A stretch of DNA of 40,499 nucleotides, taken from the IMG/VR virus record IMGVR_UViG_3300037421_000060, positions 1 to 40,499 of that record; one strand, 5' to 3'. The position numbers were made by a program, and so were the translations under genes. The notes below the pieces were generated by a model, which did not search any database, had not been told where the DNA came from, and saw nothing but the letters and a program-made list of their open reading frames with translations. Positions 7,525 to 15,614 of the stretch are shown in pieces. The first letter of the stretch is position 1. Each line of letters opens with the position of its first letter. The stretch is from a virus.

Positions 7525-8211
7525 TTAAACCAAGTTGGGAATTGATATAACTTCCATTTGCCAAATCGGGCCTTTCCACCGGCTAATGTTTATGTCCTGA
7601 ATCCAAGTGAACCCAAGGACTGCCGGGCTGGTATTGCCTGCCGAAATCCACCGCTGCTCAACAATCAATTTGCCGCCCACCGGGAGGTTATTGGCGACGA
7701 CGACATAGGGGCCGGGAACCAAGACCGGCCCGAAATAGTCAACCGGCGAGCCGTTATAGGTTATCTGAGATTGCGCGGGCGCGTTAAAGGTCGGGCCAAT
7801 ATTATAGGTGAAGTTAACGGTAGCGATCCGCAACCGGGGATTGGGTTGGCAAGTCCCGTATTGGTTCCAGCCGACGGGAAGATTGGTCAACCCGGATAAT
7901 ATAGCCGCCGATTGGCCGGGGCGAGTGAAAGGGATTTCCCGGCTTTCAACGCGGGGATTGGGCACGGTGGAAAAAATCCGTTCAAACCACATAATCGGGC
8001 CTTGAATGTCAGCCGTATTTTCGGAGATAAAAATTGCGAGCGGGAAAACCGGGTCGGGGAAATTTATCGTCGTCGGCTGGTAGGTGGCCGTGCGCTGCGC
8101 ATACTTGCGCTTGATGGTAAAAGATAGCGTCACTTCATCCACGGAAAACCAAGGGCTTCCCTCAACCTCGCGCGGCGTGTCGAAAAATCCGTCAATTAAA
8201 GGCGTGCTCAT
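7525..8211 (-). CDS. Tail distal/baseplate-type structural protein, unknown family
   Basis: A 228-aa protein, mostly beta strand, with many aromatic and Pro residues and no long helices. It follows the tape measure gene with a 4-base overlap, which is the usual place of the distal tail or tip protein in siphophages. It ends with the beta-rich segment WIQDINISRWKGPIWQMEVI. I recognise no catalytic or binding motif, and the assignment rests on gene order. Confidence 0.5.
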   Translation of the reverse strand: MSTPLIDGFFDTPREVEGSPWFSVDEVTLSFTIKRKYAQRTATYQPTTINFPDPVFPLAIFISENTADIQGPIMWFERIFSTVPNPRVESREIPFTRPGQSAAILSGLTNLPVGWNQYGTCQPNPRLRIATVNFTYNIGPTFNAPAQSQITYNGSPVDYFGPVLVPGPYVVVANNLPVGGKLIVEQRWISAGNTSPAVLGFTWIQDINISRWKGPIWQMEVISIPNLV

Positions 8212-9257
8212 TGGTTCACAAATTTCCCTTCAATCGCCTTGGAAATCCGCCCAAGGTGGTCGTTTGATTTTTTCACGGTCTCATGCAGCAACCGAAAATC
8301 CGGGTTGTCGCCGCGCCCGCCGGATTGGATAGCGCCGCGCATGGAATGCGAGGAGCCGCGCCGGTTGCCGTCAATGGACTCGCCGCCGATGGAATTAAGC
8401 CGCGCAATTTCCGCGTCAACCTCGGCATCGCTCGCCTTGTTTGCCTTGTTTACTTTGGTGTTTTCCTCCGCGACTTGCTTATCTATTTCCAAAATCTTTT
8501 TCTTTAATTCCAACTGCTCGGAGAGCGCGAGCAACGGGTTGGCTCCTTGGCTGCCCTTTTGGAGTTTTTGCCAAATTTCATAACGCTCCTTTTCAATTGC
8601 CGCGATCTTGGCTTGAGGCGCGAGCGTTTCAATCTGCGCCTGATTAAATTCCTCTTGGGCCTTCGTGTCCTCTTTTTGGAGCTGCAAGAGTTCGTTTTCC
8701 GCCGCCTCGCGTTTCGCAAGCGCCGCCTGTTGCGCTTTCAACTGCGAAGCGTTCAAGCCGCCCATGTGCCCCTCGCGGGTGTCGCCGAGGTTGCCGGTTG
8801 TGAATACACGGCCCAGCAATGCCTTTAAATTGCTCCACGTCGTCGGCTTGATGGCAGCGGCCTCGGCCTCGGCCTCGGCAATCTGCTTTTTTAACGCTGT
8901 TTCCTGCTCGCCCTTCGTGCTCGTGAGCTTGAAATGTTCCTTGATTAGCTGCTCGTATTTATCGGCCTCGCTTGCGGCCTGCTCCCAGCCCTGCGCGGAG
9001 CCGCCGACAATGGCCCCGGCAATCGTGTCCGCAATGCCCTTGGGGTCTAGGCCGAAGCCGACAAAAAGATTGCTCAGAGCGCCGCGCCCAAGCAAACGCT
9101 CCCGCAACCGTGAGCTGAACTTATCCCCGAAGGCTGCGCCGGAGGATTCGCCGCCAGCCGCCGCGCCTTGGGCAAATGCAGCATTGGCCTTGGTCATATC
9201 CGAGGCAATGCCGCTTGAATCGACGCCGAGGCGTGCGCTTACTTCGCCGACAAACAT
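8208..9257 (-). CDS. Tape measure-like tail protein (short)
   Basis: A 349-aa protein. The N-terminus (GEVSARLGVDSSGIASDMTKA) matches the start common to tape measure proteins. A Gly/Ala-rich hydrophobic stretch follows (IADTIAGAIVGGSAQGW, about 75-90), then a long coiled coil rich in Ala, Glu, Lys and Gln (about 95-290). It lies right after the tail-assembly-chaperone-like gene, with a 19-base overlap. A tape measure of only 349 aa is short; by the usual rule of about 1.5 A per residue the tail would be near 50 nm. No lysozyme or peptidase domain is present. Confidence 0.7.
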   Translation of the reverse strand: MFVGEVSARLGVDSSGIASDMTKANAAFAQGAAAGGESSGAAFGDKFSSRLRERLLGRGALSNLFVGFGLDPKGIADTIAGAIVGGSAQGWEQAASEADKYEQLIKEHFKLTSTKGEQETALKKQIAEAEAEAAAIKPTTWSNLKALLGRVFTTGNLGDTREGHMGGLNASQLKAQQAALAKREAAENELLQLQKEDTKAQEEFNQAQIETLAPQAKIAAIEKERYEIWQKLQKGSQGANPLLALSEQLELKKKILEIDKQVAEENTKVNKANKASDAEVDAEIARLNSIGGESIDGNRRGSSHSMRGAIQSGGRGDNPDFRLLHETVKKSNDHLGRISKAIEGKFVNQ

Positions 9258-9853
9258 TTTTCAGCCTCCGCGTTTTTATTTTTTAGCCATTCGGCCTTTA
9301 TGCTTTCGGCCTCGTCGCACTTTTCCACATAGCGGTCATTGGCCTCCTCTTTGATCCGGTTTAGATATTGCCACAACCGGCGGAAAGGCATGTTCAAAAT
9401 TTCCTGCTCCGGCCAGTGATATTTAGAGGCAATGGCGTGAACCAGCGTCGAAACCCAGCTCCCCATGCTCGCGCTATGCAAGGAGCCTGTCGCCTTGGGC
9501 ATCGCGGCCCATGCCCGGCGCTTGTATTCGAAAAGCTCGTCAACTGCGCCCTGACCGGGGAGAACGCCGATAAGCGCCAAGAACGCCAAGCGCCCGGCCT
9601 TGTCGTCGCGCTTGTATTGAGGGGATATGCGCCAAAGGAAAGCGGCTACGTCCTCCGGGGAAATTTCCTTGTCATTAAAAAAGGCGTTCCCGCAGCCCTC
9701 CAATTCAATATACATTTGCGGAGTAAACGGGTTGACTAAAATAACGCCGCAAATCGACGGCTCAATCCCCACAAACGCCTCCAATTGCGCGCTCGCGTAG
9801 CGTTCTTCAGCCTCTTTAAGACCGGGGATAAGTTCGTAAAGGGTGCCGGACAT
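9239..9853 (-). CDS. Tail assembly chaperone-like protein
   Basis: A 204-aa protein between the tail tube gene and the tape measure, the place of lambda G/GT-type chaperones. The C-terminal half (SKYHWPEQEILNMPFRRLWQYL) is typical of a phage tail-assembly helper family, and a charged helix ends the protein. I see no second overlapping frame that a -1 ribosomal frameshift would add, so there seems to be no GT-like extension. A GGAGGG lies about 7 bases before the ATG, one of the few clear ribosome binding sites of this operon. Confidence 0.55.
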   Translation of the reverse strand: MSGTLYELIPGLKEAEERYASAQLEAFVGIEPSICGVILVNPFTPQMYIELEGCGNAFFNDKEISPEDVAAFLWRISPQYKRDDKAGRLAFLALIGVLPGQGAVDELFEYKRRAWAAMPKATGSLHSASMGSWVSTLVHAIASKYHWPEQEILNMPFRRLWQYLNRIKEEANDRYVEKCDEAESIKAEWLKNKNAEAEKCLSAK

Positions 9854-9873
9854 TTGGAGCCCTCCGGCTTGGT

Positions 9874-10215
9874 TTAGTTTAGCTTCTGCGTGCAGGTAAT
9901 ATCTACATAAGAATACGCGCCTTGCGTGTAAACCTCGCCCACTGACTGCAAATAATAAACGATGGTTTCAACCGTCGCGGTTAAGCCGTTGGTCGGGATG
10001 GCCGTCGAGGAGGAAGCAAGCTGCAATTTTGCCGTCATCGTGAAGGCTTCGGGAATGTAGGTCGCGCCCAACGGCGTGCCGTCCGGGTTATTGATTGCCA
10101 CGCGCCGGGTCGCCTTTGTTACCTTAATATCCTCCGCAATATAGGTAATTGAATTGATCGTGAGCGGCGAGGCCGCAATGCCGAAAACTTGTGTGCCGTC
10201 TGAAAAGATAGCCAT
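9874..10215 (-). CDS. Major tail tube protein candidate
   Basis: A 113-aa beta-rich protein (SDGTQVFGIAASPLTINSI, then IKVTKATRRVAINNPDGTPL, then EAFTMTAKLQLAS). Small size, strand-turn-strand pattern and a place between the tail terminator and the chaperone fit a tail tube subunit. The leader is AT-rich, with TATAATTTATAAT just before the ATG, and resembles the leaders of the two abundant capsid genes. This supports high expression. The alternative is a minor tail protein, but no better tube candidate exists in the operon. Confidence 0.6.
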   Translation of the reverse strand: MAIFSDGTQVFGIAASPLTINSITYIAEDIKVTKATRRVAINNPDGTPLGATYIPEAFTMTAKLQLASSSTAIPTNGLTATVETIVYYLQSVGEVYTQGAYSYVDITCTQKLN

Positions 10216-10246
10216 GATTATAAATTATAAAGTGTCCACCCAAAGC
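10216..10246 (-). promoter_or_regulatory. AT-rich leader of the tail tube gene
   Basis: Read on the minus strand, the gap ends in ACTTTATAATTTATAATC and then ATG. It lacks a Shine-Dalgarno sequence but holds two TATAAT elements, like the leaders at 15581-15605 and 16026-16051. It could be an unstructured leader for translation, a promoter -10 element, or both. No good -35 is visible. Confidence 0.35.
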
Positions 10247-10735
10247 TCACGGCCATGCGGAGTCTGCGATTGCAAACCATCCGTCATAAGTTAACTCGGA
10301 AACATCCTGCTCTTTTTCGTCGATAATATGGGAAGCGCCGGTCTGCATTAGCTGCTCTAGGATTTGCAAATAAGCGAGCTGCGCCGTGATTACATTGGCT
10401 GAGGCCGTGAGATTATAGCGAATGAGCCCACGAATAACGCCGTGTTGATTGTCATTCGTCGGGCGCGTCGTTACAATCCGCACGGCAAGGGTGAACTTAA
10501 AGGCGTTTGGCACTTCGCGGTAAGTCCCAGTTGAAAGCCCCTTGCGCTGGCTAAGCGCAGGCCCGACAAGGCATTCCAATTCAACCCTTGGCGTGTTATC
10601 CGTTGTTGCGCTGCGCGTGGTCAAAACTTGGCAGGTTATCGGGATGGCAGCTAACGCAGTCGTTAAGACCGTTGCCCATGCAGTCTCAAGCTGCGTCTCA
10701 AAATCGTAAAGCGTTTGGTAATTTGGGGCGGGCAT
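10247..10735 (-). CDS. Tail terminator / completion protein
   Basis: A 162-aa protein. It begins with a helix (YQTLYDFETQLETAWATVL), then a beta core including TPRVELECLVG and FKFTLAVRIVTTR, a helical middle (ITAQLAYLQILEQLMQ), and an end of the form ELTYDGWFAIADSAWP. The Asp/Trp-rich close is typical of phage tail terminator or completion proteins. Its location between the neck gene and the tail tube gene is as expected. It would cap the tail tube and join it to the head. Confidence 0.6.
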   Translation of the reverse strand: MPAPNYQTLYDFETQLETAWATVLTTALAAIPITCQVLTTRSATTDNTPRVELECLVGPALSQRKGLSTGTYREVPNAFKFTLAVRIVTTRPTNDNQHGVIRGLIRYNLTASANVITAQLAYLQILEQLMQTGASHIIDEKEQDVSELTYDGWFAIADSAWP

Positions 10736-11536
10736 TTAATTAATCCCCCCGGTGACTTTCCAGCCCTTGAAGGCGCGCACGGTTTTTTCGTAAGAGGAAA
10801 GCGCGCCTTTGGCTATGGCGTTTTGAATATAGCTCGCGCGCCCGGCAACGGCGGCGCTAAGCATATTCGCAAAGCCGAGGTTGCGGCCATAAGGCAGGCG
10901 ATTGGTGAGCGTCATAAAATAAAGGCCGGAGTCCCGGCTTTCCGAGCCGGTGCCGTTAGGATAAATTTTCCCATTATGTCCGCGCGCCGCCGCCGCCTGT
11001 TGAATCGCCCCGGCGGATATGCCGCCGCCCGGAGTGGCCAAGAGATTAATCGCCAAACTTTCGGCAATTAAGAGCCATGATTGCCGCGCGAGGCCCGCTG
11101 AAAGTTTAGCCTGCGCCAAAACGCGAACCAAGGCGCTGCGGTAGTCGGCAATTGCCGTGCTAATTTTGGCCCATGTCGCATCCTTATAATGATAATTAAG
11201 CGGGGCAAACCCCTCGTCGTGCGTCCGGCGATAGCCGGAGCCGTTTAGCTTTCGCGCAAAGACGCGCCCAAAAGGGCCGCGCAACCCCACGTTAATGCTC
11301 ACCTCGCCCCCGCCGGTCAAGCCGAGCCCCTTGGCCGTCCTGAGATTGGCCCCGGCTTCGATCTTGGCCAAGGACGCAACCTTCGTTTCCCCCATGCACT
11401 TTTTCAAAATGCTACCCGCCTCGGCGCGGATAATTTTTTCGCGGTCAAATCCTTGGAGCCTGCCAAGCTCATTGACGACTTTTGCGAAGTTCGCCGTGGC
11501 GTGCGTCATATCGAATTTAAAGGCGCTTTTTCTCAT
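10736..11536 (-). CDS. Neck / minor head-tail protein (HK97 gp10 position)
   Basis: A 266-aa protein, starting at the ATG that overlaps the upstream stop (ATGA, 11533-11536); a longer upstream reading is a shadow of the stopper gene. It occupies the slot of HK97 gp10-like tail completion proteins, between stopper and tail terminator, but is about twice their usual length. It contains many basic residues and two helical regions (TANFAKVVNELGRL; ARQSWLLIAESLAINLL). Function is inferred from position only. Confidence 0.5.
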   Translation of the reverse strand: MRKSAFKFDMTHATANFAKVVNELGRLQGFDREKIIRAEAGSILKKCMGETKVASLAKIEAGANLRTAKGLGLTGGGEVSINVGLRGPFGRVFARKLNGSGYRRTHDEGFAPLNYHYKDATWAKISTAIADYRSALVRVLAQAKLSAGLARQSWLLIAESLAINLLATPGGGISAGAIQQAAAARGHNGKIYPNGTGSESRDSGLYFMTLTNRLPYGRNLGFANMLSAAVAGRASYIQNAIAKGALSSYEKTVRAFKGWKVTGGIN

Positions 11537-11847
11537 GCGGAAATTTTCTTGAGGCCCAAGACGTAGGCCGATTGATCCGTTTTTATACTGCGGATTGTAT
11601 AGGTAAGCCCGGCGCGCACGAGTTGGGTTTTGGTCGTCGGCGGATTGGGCGGGGAGGTAAATTGCGCCGTGCTCACGACACAAATGGTGTCGCAGTCGTC
11701 GAGATAGCCGACGATTTCAAACAAAAGCTTTTCGTCCACTGGGGTAAAAAAGCCGGTGAAGGTGTTTGTAAGATAGGTGAACGTCTCGCCAATAACCGGC
11801 TCGGCTTGGATAAACCCTGCGGCAAGGGCAGTGTGAAGGGCATTCAT
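11533..11847 (-). CDS. Head-tail joining stopper, FII-like
   Basis: A 104-aa beta-rich protein. Segments GETFTYLTNTFTGFFTP and LVRAGLTYTIRSIKTDQSAY plus VLGLKK match the strand pattern of FII/stopper-type joiners, where a C-terminal y.i..i..d...y.l.L motif is usual. Size and place (before the neck gene, after the capsid genes) agree. It would close the portal and receive the tail. Confidence 0.6.
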   Translation of the reverse strand: MNALHTALAAGFIQAEPVIGETFTYLTNTFTGFFTPVDEKLLFEIVGYLDDCDTICVVSTAQFTSPPNPPTTKTQLVRAGLTYTIRSIKTDQSAYVLGLKKISA

Positions 11848-11850
11848 GTT

Positions 11851-13134
11851 TTAATAAGTTGGAAAGCCGGTAAGGTTGGCGACGGTGACGGTTGAGGAGC
11901 TGCCAAGCGCGGAAATCTCGGCGTTGATGGCTGAAATATTGCTAAACGCGGACGGCCCTAAAGAGCCGCTTGTCCATCCGGTCATGATGGCCACAAGCGC
12001 GCCATTGATAACAAGGCAACCGACATGCCCCGAATCTCCCGCAATAAATCCCTCGGCGGGCGGCGCGAGATAGGCGGAATTATTGTTATGCAGGATCGTC
12101 CAAAGGTTAACCGTGGCCGTATCCGTTCCAATCGCGCACACTGTGGCCTGACTGCTTAGGCCGATATTTTGCAGCGCATTCCACCAAGAAACTAGAGGGT
12201 TCATCGCTCCGTTTATACAGAACATCGGAACGCCCCATGTATAACCGGGAATATAACTAAGCAGGTTCGCCGGGGCGAAAGGCATCTTCGCAATGCCGGA
12301 AGGCAGCGCACTGTCGAGCCGGTAAAGATAAATATCGCTATTGGGAACAGCTCCCCCGGCAAGCACACCGCGCGCCACCGTTGTATTATCGGCCTGACAA
12401 AAATAAATCGTCATGCCCGGCCCGGCGTGCGAATGCGCGCACGTCATTGCAATATCCGGCGCAATGGCAGTTATCCCTGTGCCCGTCCCGGCATCGGATG
12501 GCGGCGTGATATATCCAACAGCAATGGCAGTTATCCCGGTCAATCCCTGCGCCCAACATCCGGCATTGCGGACAAAGGAAGGGACGCTCGGCGGGTCAAC
12601 CCACGTCATAGAAGAAAAAAGTTGTATCGCCGAATAAGTCGTGATGCCGGTAATTGCCGTTTCAATTTGCGAGGTCGCGTTAGCGCCCAGCGAACCCGTA
12701 ACCCATGAATTAAAGGTGTTGCTAGAGGAGCCGGTGGTTGTGAACGTTAACGGCACCGTCCATGTGTGCTGGCTGAAAGAAAGCGAAATGTTGGCCGTGC
12801 CGTTTGAAACCCAACTGGCATAACCGTTTTGATCCACCGTCGCCACTGCCGTATTATCCGAGGAATACGTTTGCCCGGTCACTGCCAACGGGAGCGAGAG
12901 CCCGCTTGCCCAATCAGAAACAAGCGTTGCGCTAGTTGAGTGATTAAGATGCGTGTCCTGAACCGTTATAACCGTCGTCCCGCTGCCCGACGTTTGCCGC
13001 ATATACTGAACGGGAGGCGCGACAATATAAGGAATACAAGTCGGGCAGAAAGCCCCGCCCGGCCCGTTGGAAAAGACGGTAAAGGTTTGGGCAAGCAGGG
13101 TAAAAGGAAAAAGAAATATTAATACGCCCCTCAT
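11851..13134 (-). CDS. Exported trypsin-like serine protease with Ig-like (BIG2-type) domain
   Basis: A 427-aa protein. An N-terminal signal-peptide-like segment (MRGVLIFLFPFTLLAQ) is followed by a linker with CPTC and then an Ig-like BIG2-type domain (about 50-135), recognisable by SSDNTAVATVDQNGYASW and NGTANISL. The C-terminal 280 residues form a chymotrypsin-fold protease with all three catalytic residues visible: H234 in TCAHSH, D267 in NSDIYLYRLD, and S368 in GDSG. Cysteines at 193, 232, 246, 306, 333 and 373 could form disulfides, which fits export. It lies between head and tail genes and overlaps the fibre-like exported gene. It may be a virion-bound protease or act in the envelope; substrate unknown. 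Confidence 0.75.
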   Translation of the reverse strand: MRGVLIFLFPFTLLAQTFTVFSNGPGGAFCPTCIPYIVAPPVQYMRQTSGSGTTVITVQDTHLNHSTSATLVSDWASGLSLPLAVTGQTYSSDNTAVATVDQNGYASWVSNGTANISLSFSQHTWTVPLTFTTTGSSSNTFNSWVTGSLGANATSQIETAITGITTYSAIQLFSSMTWVDPPSVPSFVRNAGCWAQGLTGITAIAVGYITPPSDAGTGTGITAIAPDIAMTCAHSHAGPGMTIYFCQADNTTVARGVLAGGAVPNSDIYLYRLDSALPSGIAKMPFAPANLLSYIPGYTWGVPMFCINGAMNPLVSWWNALQNIGLSSQATVCAIGTDTATVNLWTILHNNNSAYLAPPAEGFIAGDSGHVGCLVINGALVAIMTGWTSGSLGPSAFSNISAINAEISALGSSSTVTVANLTGFPTY

Positions 13135-14261
13135 TGGATTTGCTGCATTGCGCCCTCGGCGTTATAGGTAACGCTCGTAAATGTTCCGGTTGTCCCGATG
13201 GTGATCGTGGTTGCAGCCTTGGCCCGAATATGAAGAGGCACGCCTTCATAGGCTCCCGTCCCGGTGACGTTGGTAATCGTCGTGAGAAGAGTGCCGGTCA
13301 AATTTGAAAAGGTGAGGGTCAAAACCCGCGTTGTATTGGTCTCGTCGTGGTAAGTGCAGGTGCAGGTAAAGCTGGCCGTAGCCGCCGCCGTTACATTCAC
13401 GTTTGCCGATACAATATAGGACGAGTCAGCCGCGCCGACAGTGATTTGTTTGATCGTCGCATTAGCTGCCGTTTGTGCAGTGACGCGCCCGAAATTAAGA
13501 GTCTTGATTGCGGCCAATATTGGCGACGGGTTGGCCGTGCCAATCGCCAGCTCGCCGCCGTTATTCCATACACTAATGGCATCGGCGCGCGGGCTAGTTT
13601 GAAGCGAGTTAACGCAAAAGATTGAATTGCCGTCGGCAGTATGCTGCCCCACCGTGAGCCCTGCGCCGGAGTTGCCTAAATCTCCGTCGATTGTCATCGT
13701 GCTCCCATCCACTCCGTCACCGGCCACGACATTAATAGTATTAACACCAATTTGGAGCGTGCTGGTGCCGTCGATTAGCTTGAACCCAACTTGATTAGCG
13801 CCTGTAAATAACAGTATGTTTCCTGACCCATCATCCAAGGTGAATTTATTCCCGTTGTTGCTAGACGACAGGGCCGGAGCCGCGCCAGTAAAGATAATGG
13901 CGTTTCCGGTGCCTGACAGGGTTTCCCCTGCCCATAAAGGCGAAGCACTGTTGCGGATATCCTGAATTGTATTTAAAACGCCGGGGCTCCCGGTGAGTTG
14001 CAGGCTCGTGCCGTAGGTTATAGCAATTGACGAAAGCGAGAACGGCGTAACGACGGCGGGAAGGTGCGCAGTCCCGGCTTGCATCTGCGCAAGGGTGGCC
14101 TCGGTGACGCCGCCACCGGCCCCGGAGAAACGACGCGGCGAAATATATATTCCGGCCCCGGCAGTTCCGGCAGTCATTTGCGCCGCCGTTGCCTCTGACA
14201 AAATTTGCCCTTGGCCATAGGCAGACGCGGCAAGCAGAAACCAAAGCAGGAAGGTTTTCAT
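13131..14261 (-). CDS. Exported fibre-like structural protein
   Basis: A 376-aa protein. The start used is the ATG at 14261, which gives a clean signal peptide (MKTFLLWFLLAASAYGQGQ); an upstream ATG at 14279 adds only six residues. Residues 20-75 contain two copies of a motif usual in tail fibres (EATAAQMTAGTAGAG and EATLAQMQAGTAHLP), each followed by a P-x-F/L segment. The rest is Thr/Gly/Asn-rich beta, with a C-terminal domain TFTSVTYNAEGAMQQIQ. A fibre-type protein with a secretion signal inside the head-tail module is unusual. It overlaps the protease gene by 4 bases, so the two exported proteins are probably a pair. Confidence 0.6.
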   Translation of the reverse strand: MKTFLLWFLLAASAYGQGQILSEATAAQMTAGTAGAGIYISPRRFSGAGGGVTEATLAQMQAGTAHLPAVVTPFSLSSIAITYGTSLQLTGSPGVLNTIQDIRNSASPLWAGETLSGTGNAIIFTGAAPALSSSNNGNKFTLDDGSGNILLFTGANQVGFKLIDGTSTLQIGVNTINVVAGDGVDGSTMTIDGDLGNSGAGLTVGQHTADGNSIFCVNSLQTSPRADAISVWNNGGELAIGTANPSPILAAIKTLNFGRVTAQTAANATIKQITVGAADSSYIVSANVNVTAAATASFTCTCTYHDETNTTRVLTLTFSNLTGTLLTTITNVTGTGAYEGVPLHIRAKAATTITIGTTGTFTSVTYNAEGAMQQIQ

Positions 14262-14265
14262 GGGA

Positions 14266-14550
14266 TTATCCCTGCCCATAAATTACCAAAACGCCGTCCG
14301 TGGTATTGCCCGCCTTAACATTGATCTGCGCCAAATTATAGGGTCGCCCGCCTTGAATATAAGGCATAGAAAAGCCGGTTGTATTTACCGGCGTGCCGAG
14401 CGTGTCGAATAATATTGAATTAGTCGCCGTATTGCCGGGCAGCGGATAAACTAACGCCCAATTGCAAAGCGTCGTTGAGCCAAATAAAGGCGCAGTCGTC
14501 GTGCTACCCGGCACAACGGAAACTGTCGTTAGAGTAGCGTAGGAGGACAT
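14266..14550 (-). CDS. Small beta-rich virion protein candidate
   Basis: A 94-aa protein with no charged clusters, composed of beta strands (YATLTTVSVVPGSTTTAPLF; INVKAGNTTDGVLVIYG). It is the first gene after the terminator that follows the major capsid gene. Gene order suggests a minor capsid, decoration or head-fibre attachment protein. AGGAGG lies directly at the start codon on the complementary strand only, so no ribosome binding site supports it. Function unknown. Confidence 0.5.
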   Translation of the reverse strand: MSSYATLTTVSVVPGSTTTAPLFGSTTLCNWALVYPLPGNTATNSILFDTLGTPVNTTGFSMPYIQGGRPYNLAQINVKAGNTTDGVLVIYGQG

Positions 14551-14553
14551 TGT

Positions 14554-14596
14554 TAAAAGAAAAGCCCGCCCCGGCTTAAAAGGGCCAAGAGCGGGC
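14554..14596 (-). terminator. Rho-independent terminator after the capsid gene
   Basis: On the minus strand GCCCGC (14596-14591) pairs with GCGGGC (14569-14564). The loop can itself pair partly (GGCCC...GCC), and TTTTCTTTTA follows. It begins about 30 bases after the capsid stop codon. It probably lets capsid and upstream transcripts end here, so that the exported proteins and tail genes are made in smaller amounts through read-through. Confidence 0.8.
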
Positions 14597-14623
14597 GATT
14601 ATCGTAAGACGGGAACTAAAGTT

Positions 14624-15580
14624 TTAGCTATATTGAGTTACCACAAGCGTTCCGGCGCGGAGGTTGGTAATCGCGGAGAGCGTGTTTTTCATGCAGCGGA
14701 TTACATTGCTCTTAACCGGCTCGTCGCGGTAGCTCTGAATATTGAGGAGCGGGCCTTCCTTTTCCCAGTAGAACGTGCGCCCGACGCCGCCGGTTTGAAG
14801 CTGGCCGTCCTTGCAGGTGCCGACGAAAAGGTAGGTGTTGGGCCAAATCGGGTTGATGGAATTGGTCTTGGTCGCTTGGCTTTGGTTAACGTAGGAGTCC
14901 GGGACAAGCACTTGCTTGATGCTCATGGAAGCAAGCGCCGCCTGAATCGTTTCCGGGGTGACGATAGCGCCGGGGTTCACCGAGCCCGCAATAAAGTTTT
15001 GAATCAGCGTGCCTTGGCGGATACGGTCATAAACCGCCGCCGGGACAACGACGGTATTGGGAACTTCGCCCCGGCCTTTGACCAAGCGGATTGCCGCAAT
15101 CACGTCGGCAATAAACGAAATGGTCGTGAGGTTCGCCGTGGTATAGGCAACGGCGGAATTGGTTGAATCGAAGGTGGTGGTATTGAAAAGAGCCGCCTCA
15201 CAATCCAACTCATGCGAGCGCAAGAGCCGGTTTGCCGCCTCAGTCGCCCAAAACGATTCGAAGGCGAAAAATTCCTCGTAGGTCAAAACCTGCTCGTCGG
15301 GCAAGCTGACTTCCTCGGCAATTTGAATGGTCGTGCCGGAGAGGTCGGAAATGGTGGATTGCCAGCGATCAAAGGCGGAACCCGGCTTGCGGGCCTTCGC
15401 GCTTGCGCGCATCAAATCGCCCAAGCCAATCGTCACCTTTGGGACGTGGAATTGCTGAAGCTTGACCGGGAGCGGAGGAAGGACTTTCAGGCCGATAAAT
15501 TGTGTTTTATCGGTCAAGCCTTCCATCACAACGTCGGTTAGTTCGTCGCGCGGCTCGGCTGTGGCGTTTTGATAAATCAT
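14624..15580 (-). CDS. Major capsid protein
   Basis: A 318-aa protein with the layout of an HK97-fold capsid subunit of the group with short N-arm (LTDVVMEGLTDKTQFIGLKV). It has a helical spine region (FFAFESFWATEAANRLLRSH), a PAAVYDRIRQ segment, then LVPDSYVNQS, and a C-terminal beta end (GRTFYWEKEGPLLNIQSYRD). No N-terminal delta domain is present, consistent with a separate scaffold encoded upstream. It follows the decoration gene and precedes a strong terminator. Its leader contains TATAATTT and no Shine-Dalgarno sequence. Confidence 0.85.
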   Translation of the reverse strand: MIYQNATAEPRDELTDVVMEGLTDKTQFIGLKVLPPLPVKLQQFHVPKVTIGLGDLMRASAKARKPGSAFDRWQSTISDLSGTTIQIAEEVSLPDEQVLTYEEFFAFESFWATEAANRLLRSHELDCEAALFNTTTFDSTNSAVAYTTANLTTISFIADVIAAIRLVKGRGEVPNTVVVPAAVYDRIRQGTLIQNFIAGSVNPGAIVTPETIQAALASMSIKQVLVPDSYVNQSQATKTNSINPIWPNTYLFVGTCKDGQLQTGGVGRTFYWEKEGPLLNIQSYRDEPVKSNVIRCMKNTLSAITNLRAGTLVVTQYS

Positions 15581-15614
15581 GGTAGGTTATTGGTTGGAAA
15601 TTATATTAGGCGGC
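15581..15614 (-). promoter_or_regulatory. Conserved leader of the major capsid gene
   Basis: Read on the minus strand, a 17-base block (GCCGCCTAATATAATTT) covers the last codons and TAA of the decoration gene and the start of the leader. CCAACCAATAACCTACC and the capsid ATG follow. The same 17 bases stand before the decoration gene (16044-16060). No GGAGG is present. Confidence 0.5.

Noticed and set aside
9239-9260. Programmed frameshift between the tail chaperone and tape measure, as in lambda G/GT
   Set aside because: There is only one chaperone frame and it ends inside the start of the tape measure; no second open frame exists that a -1 slip would add.
8665-9354. Plus-strand ORF of 229 codons opposite the tape measure gene
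   Set aside because: The composition (Ser, Ala, Pro, Cys) is what the complement of an Ala/Glu/Lys coiled coil gives.
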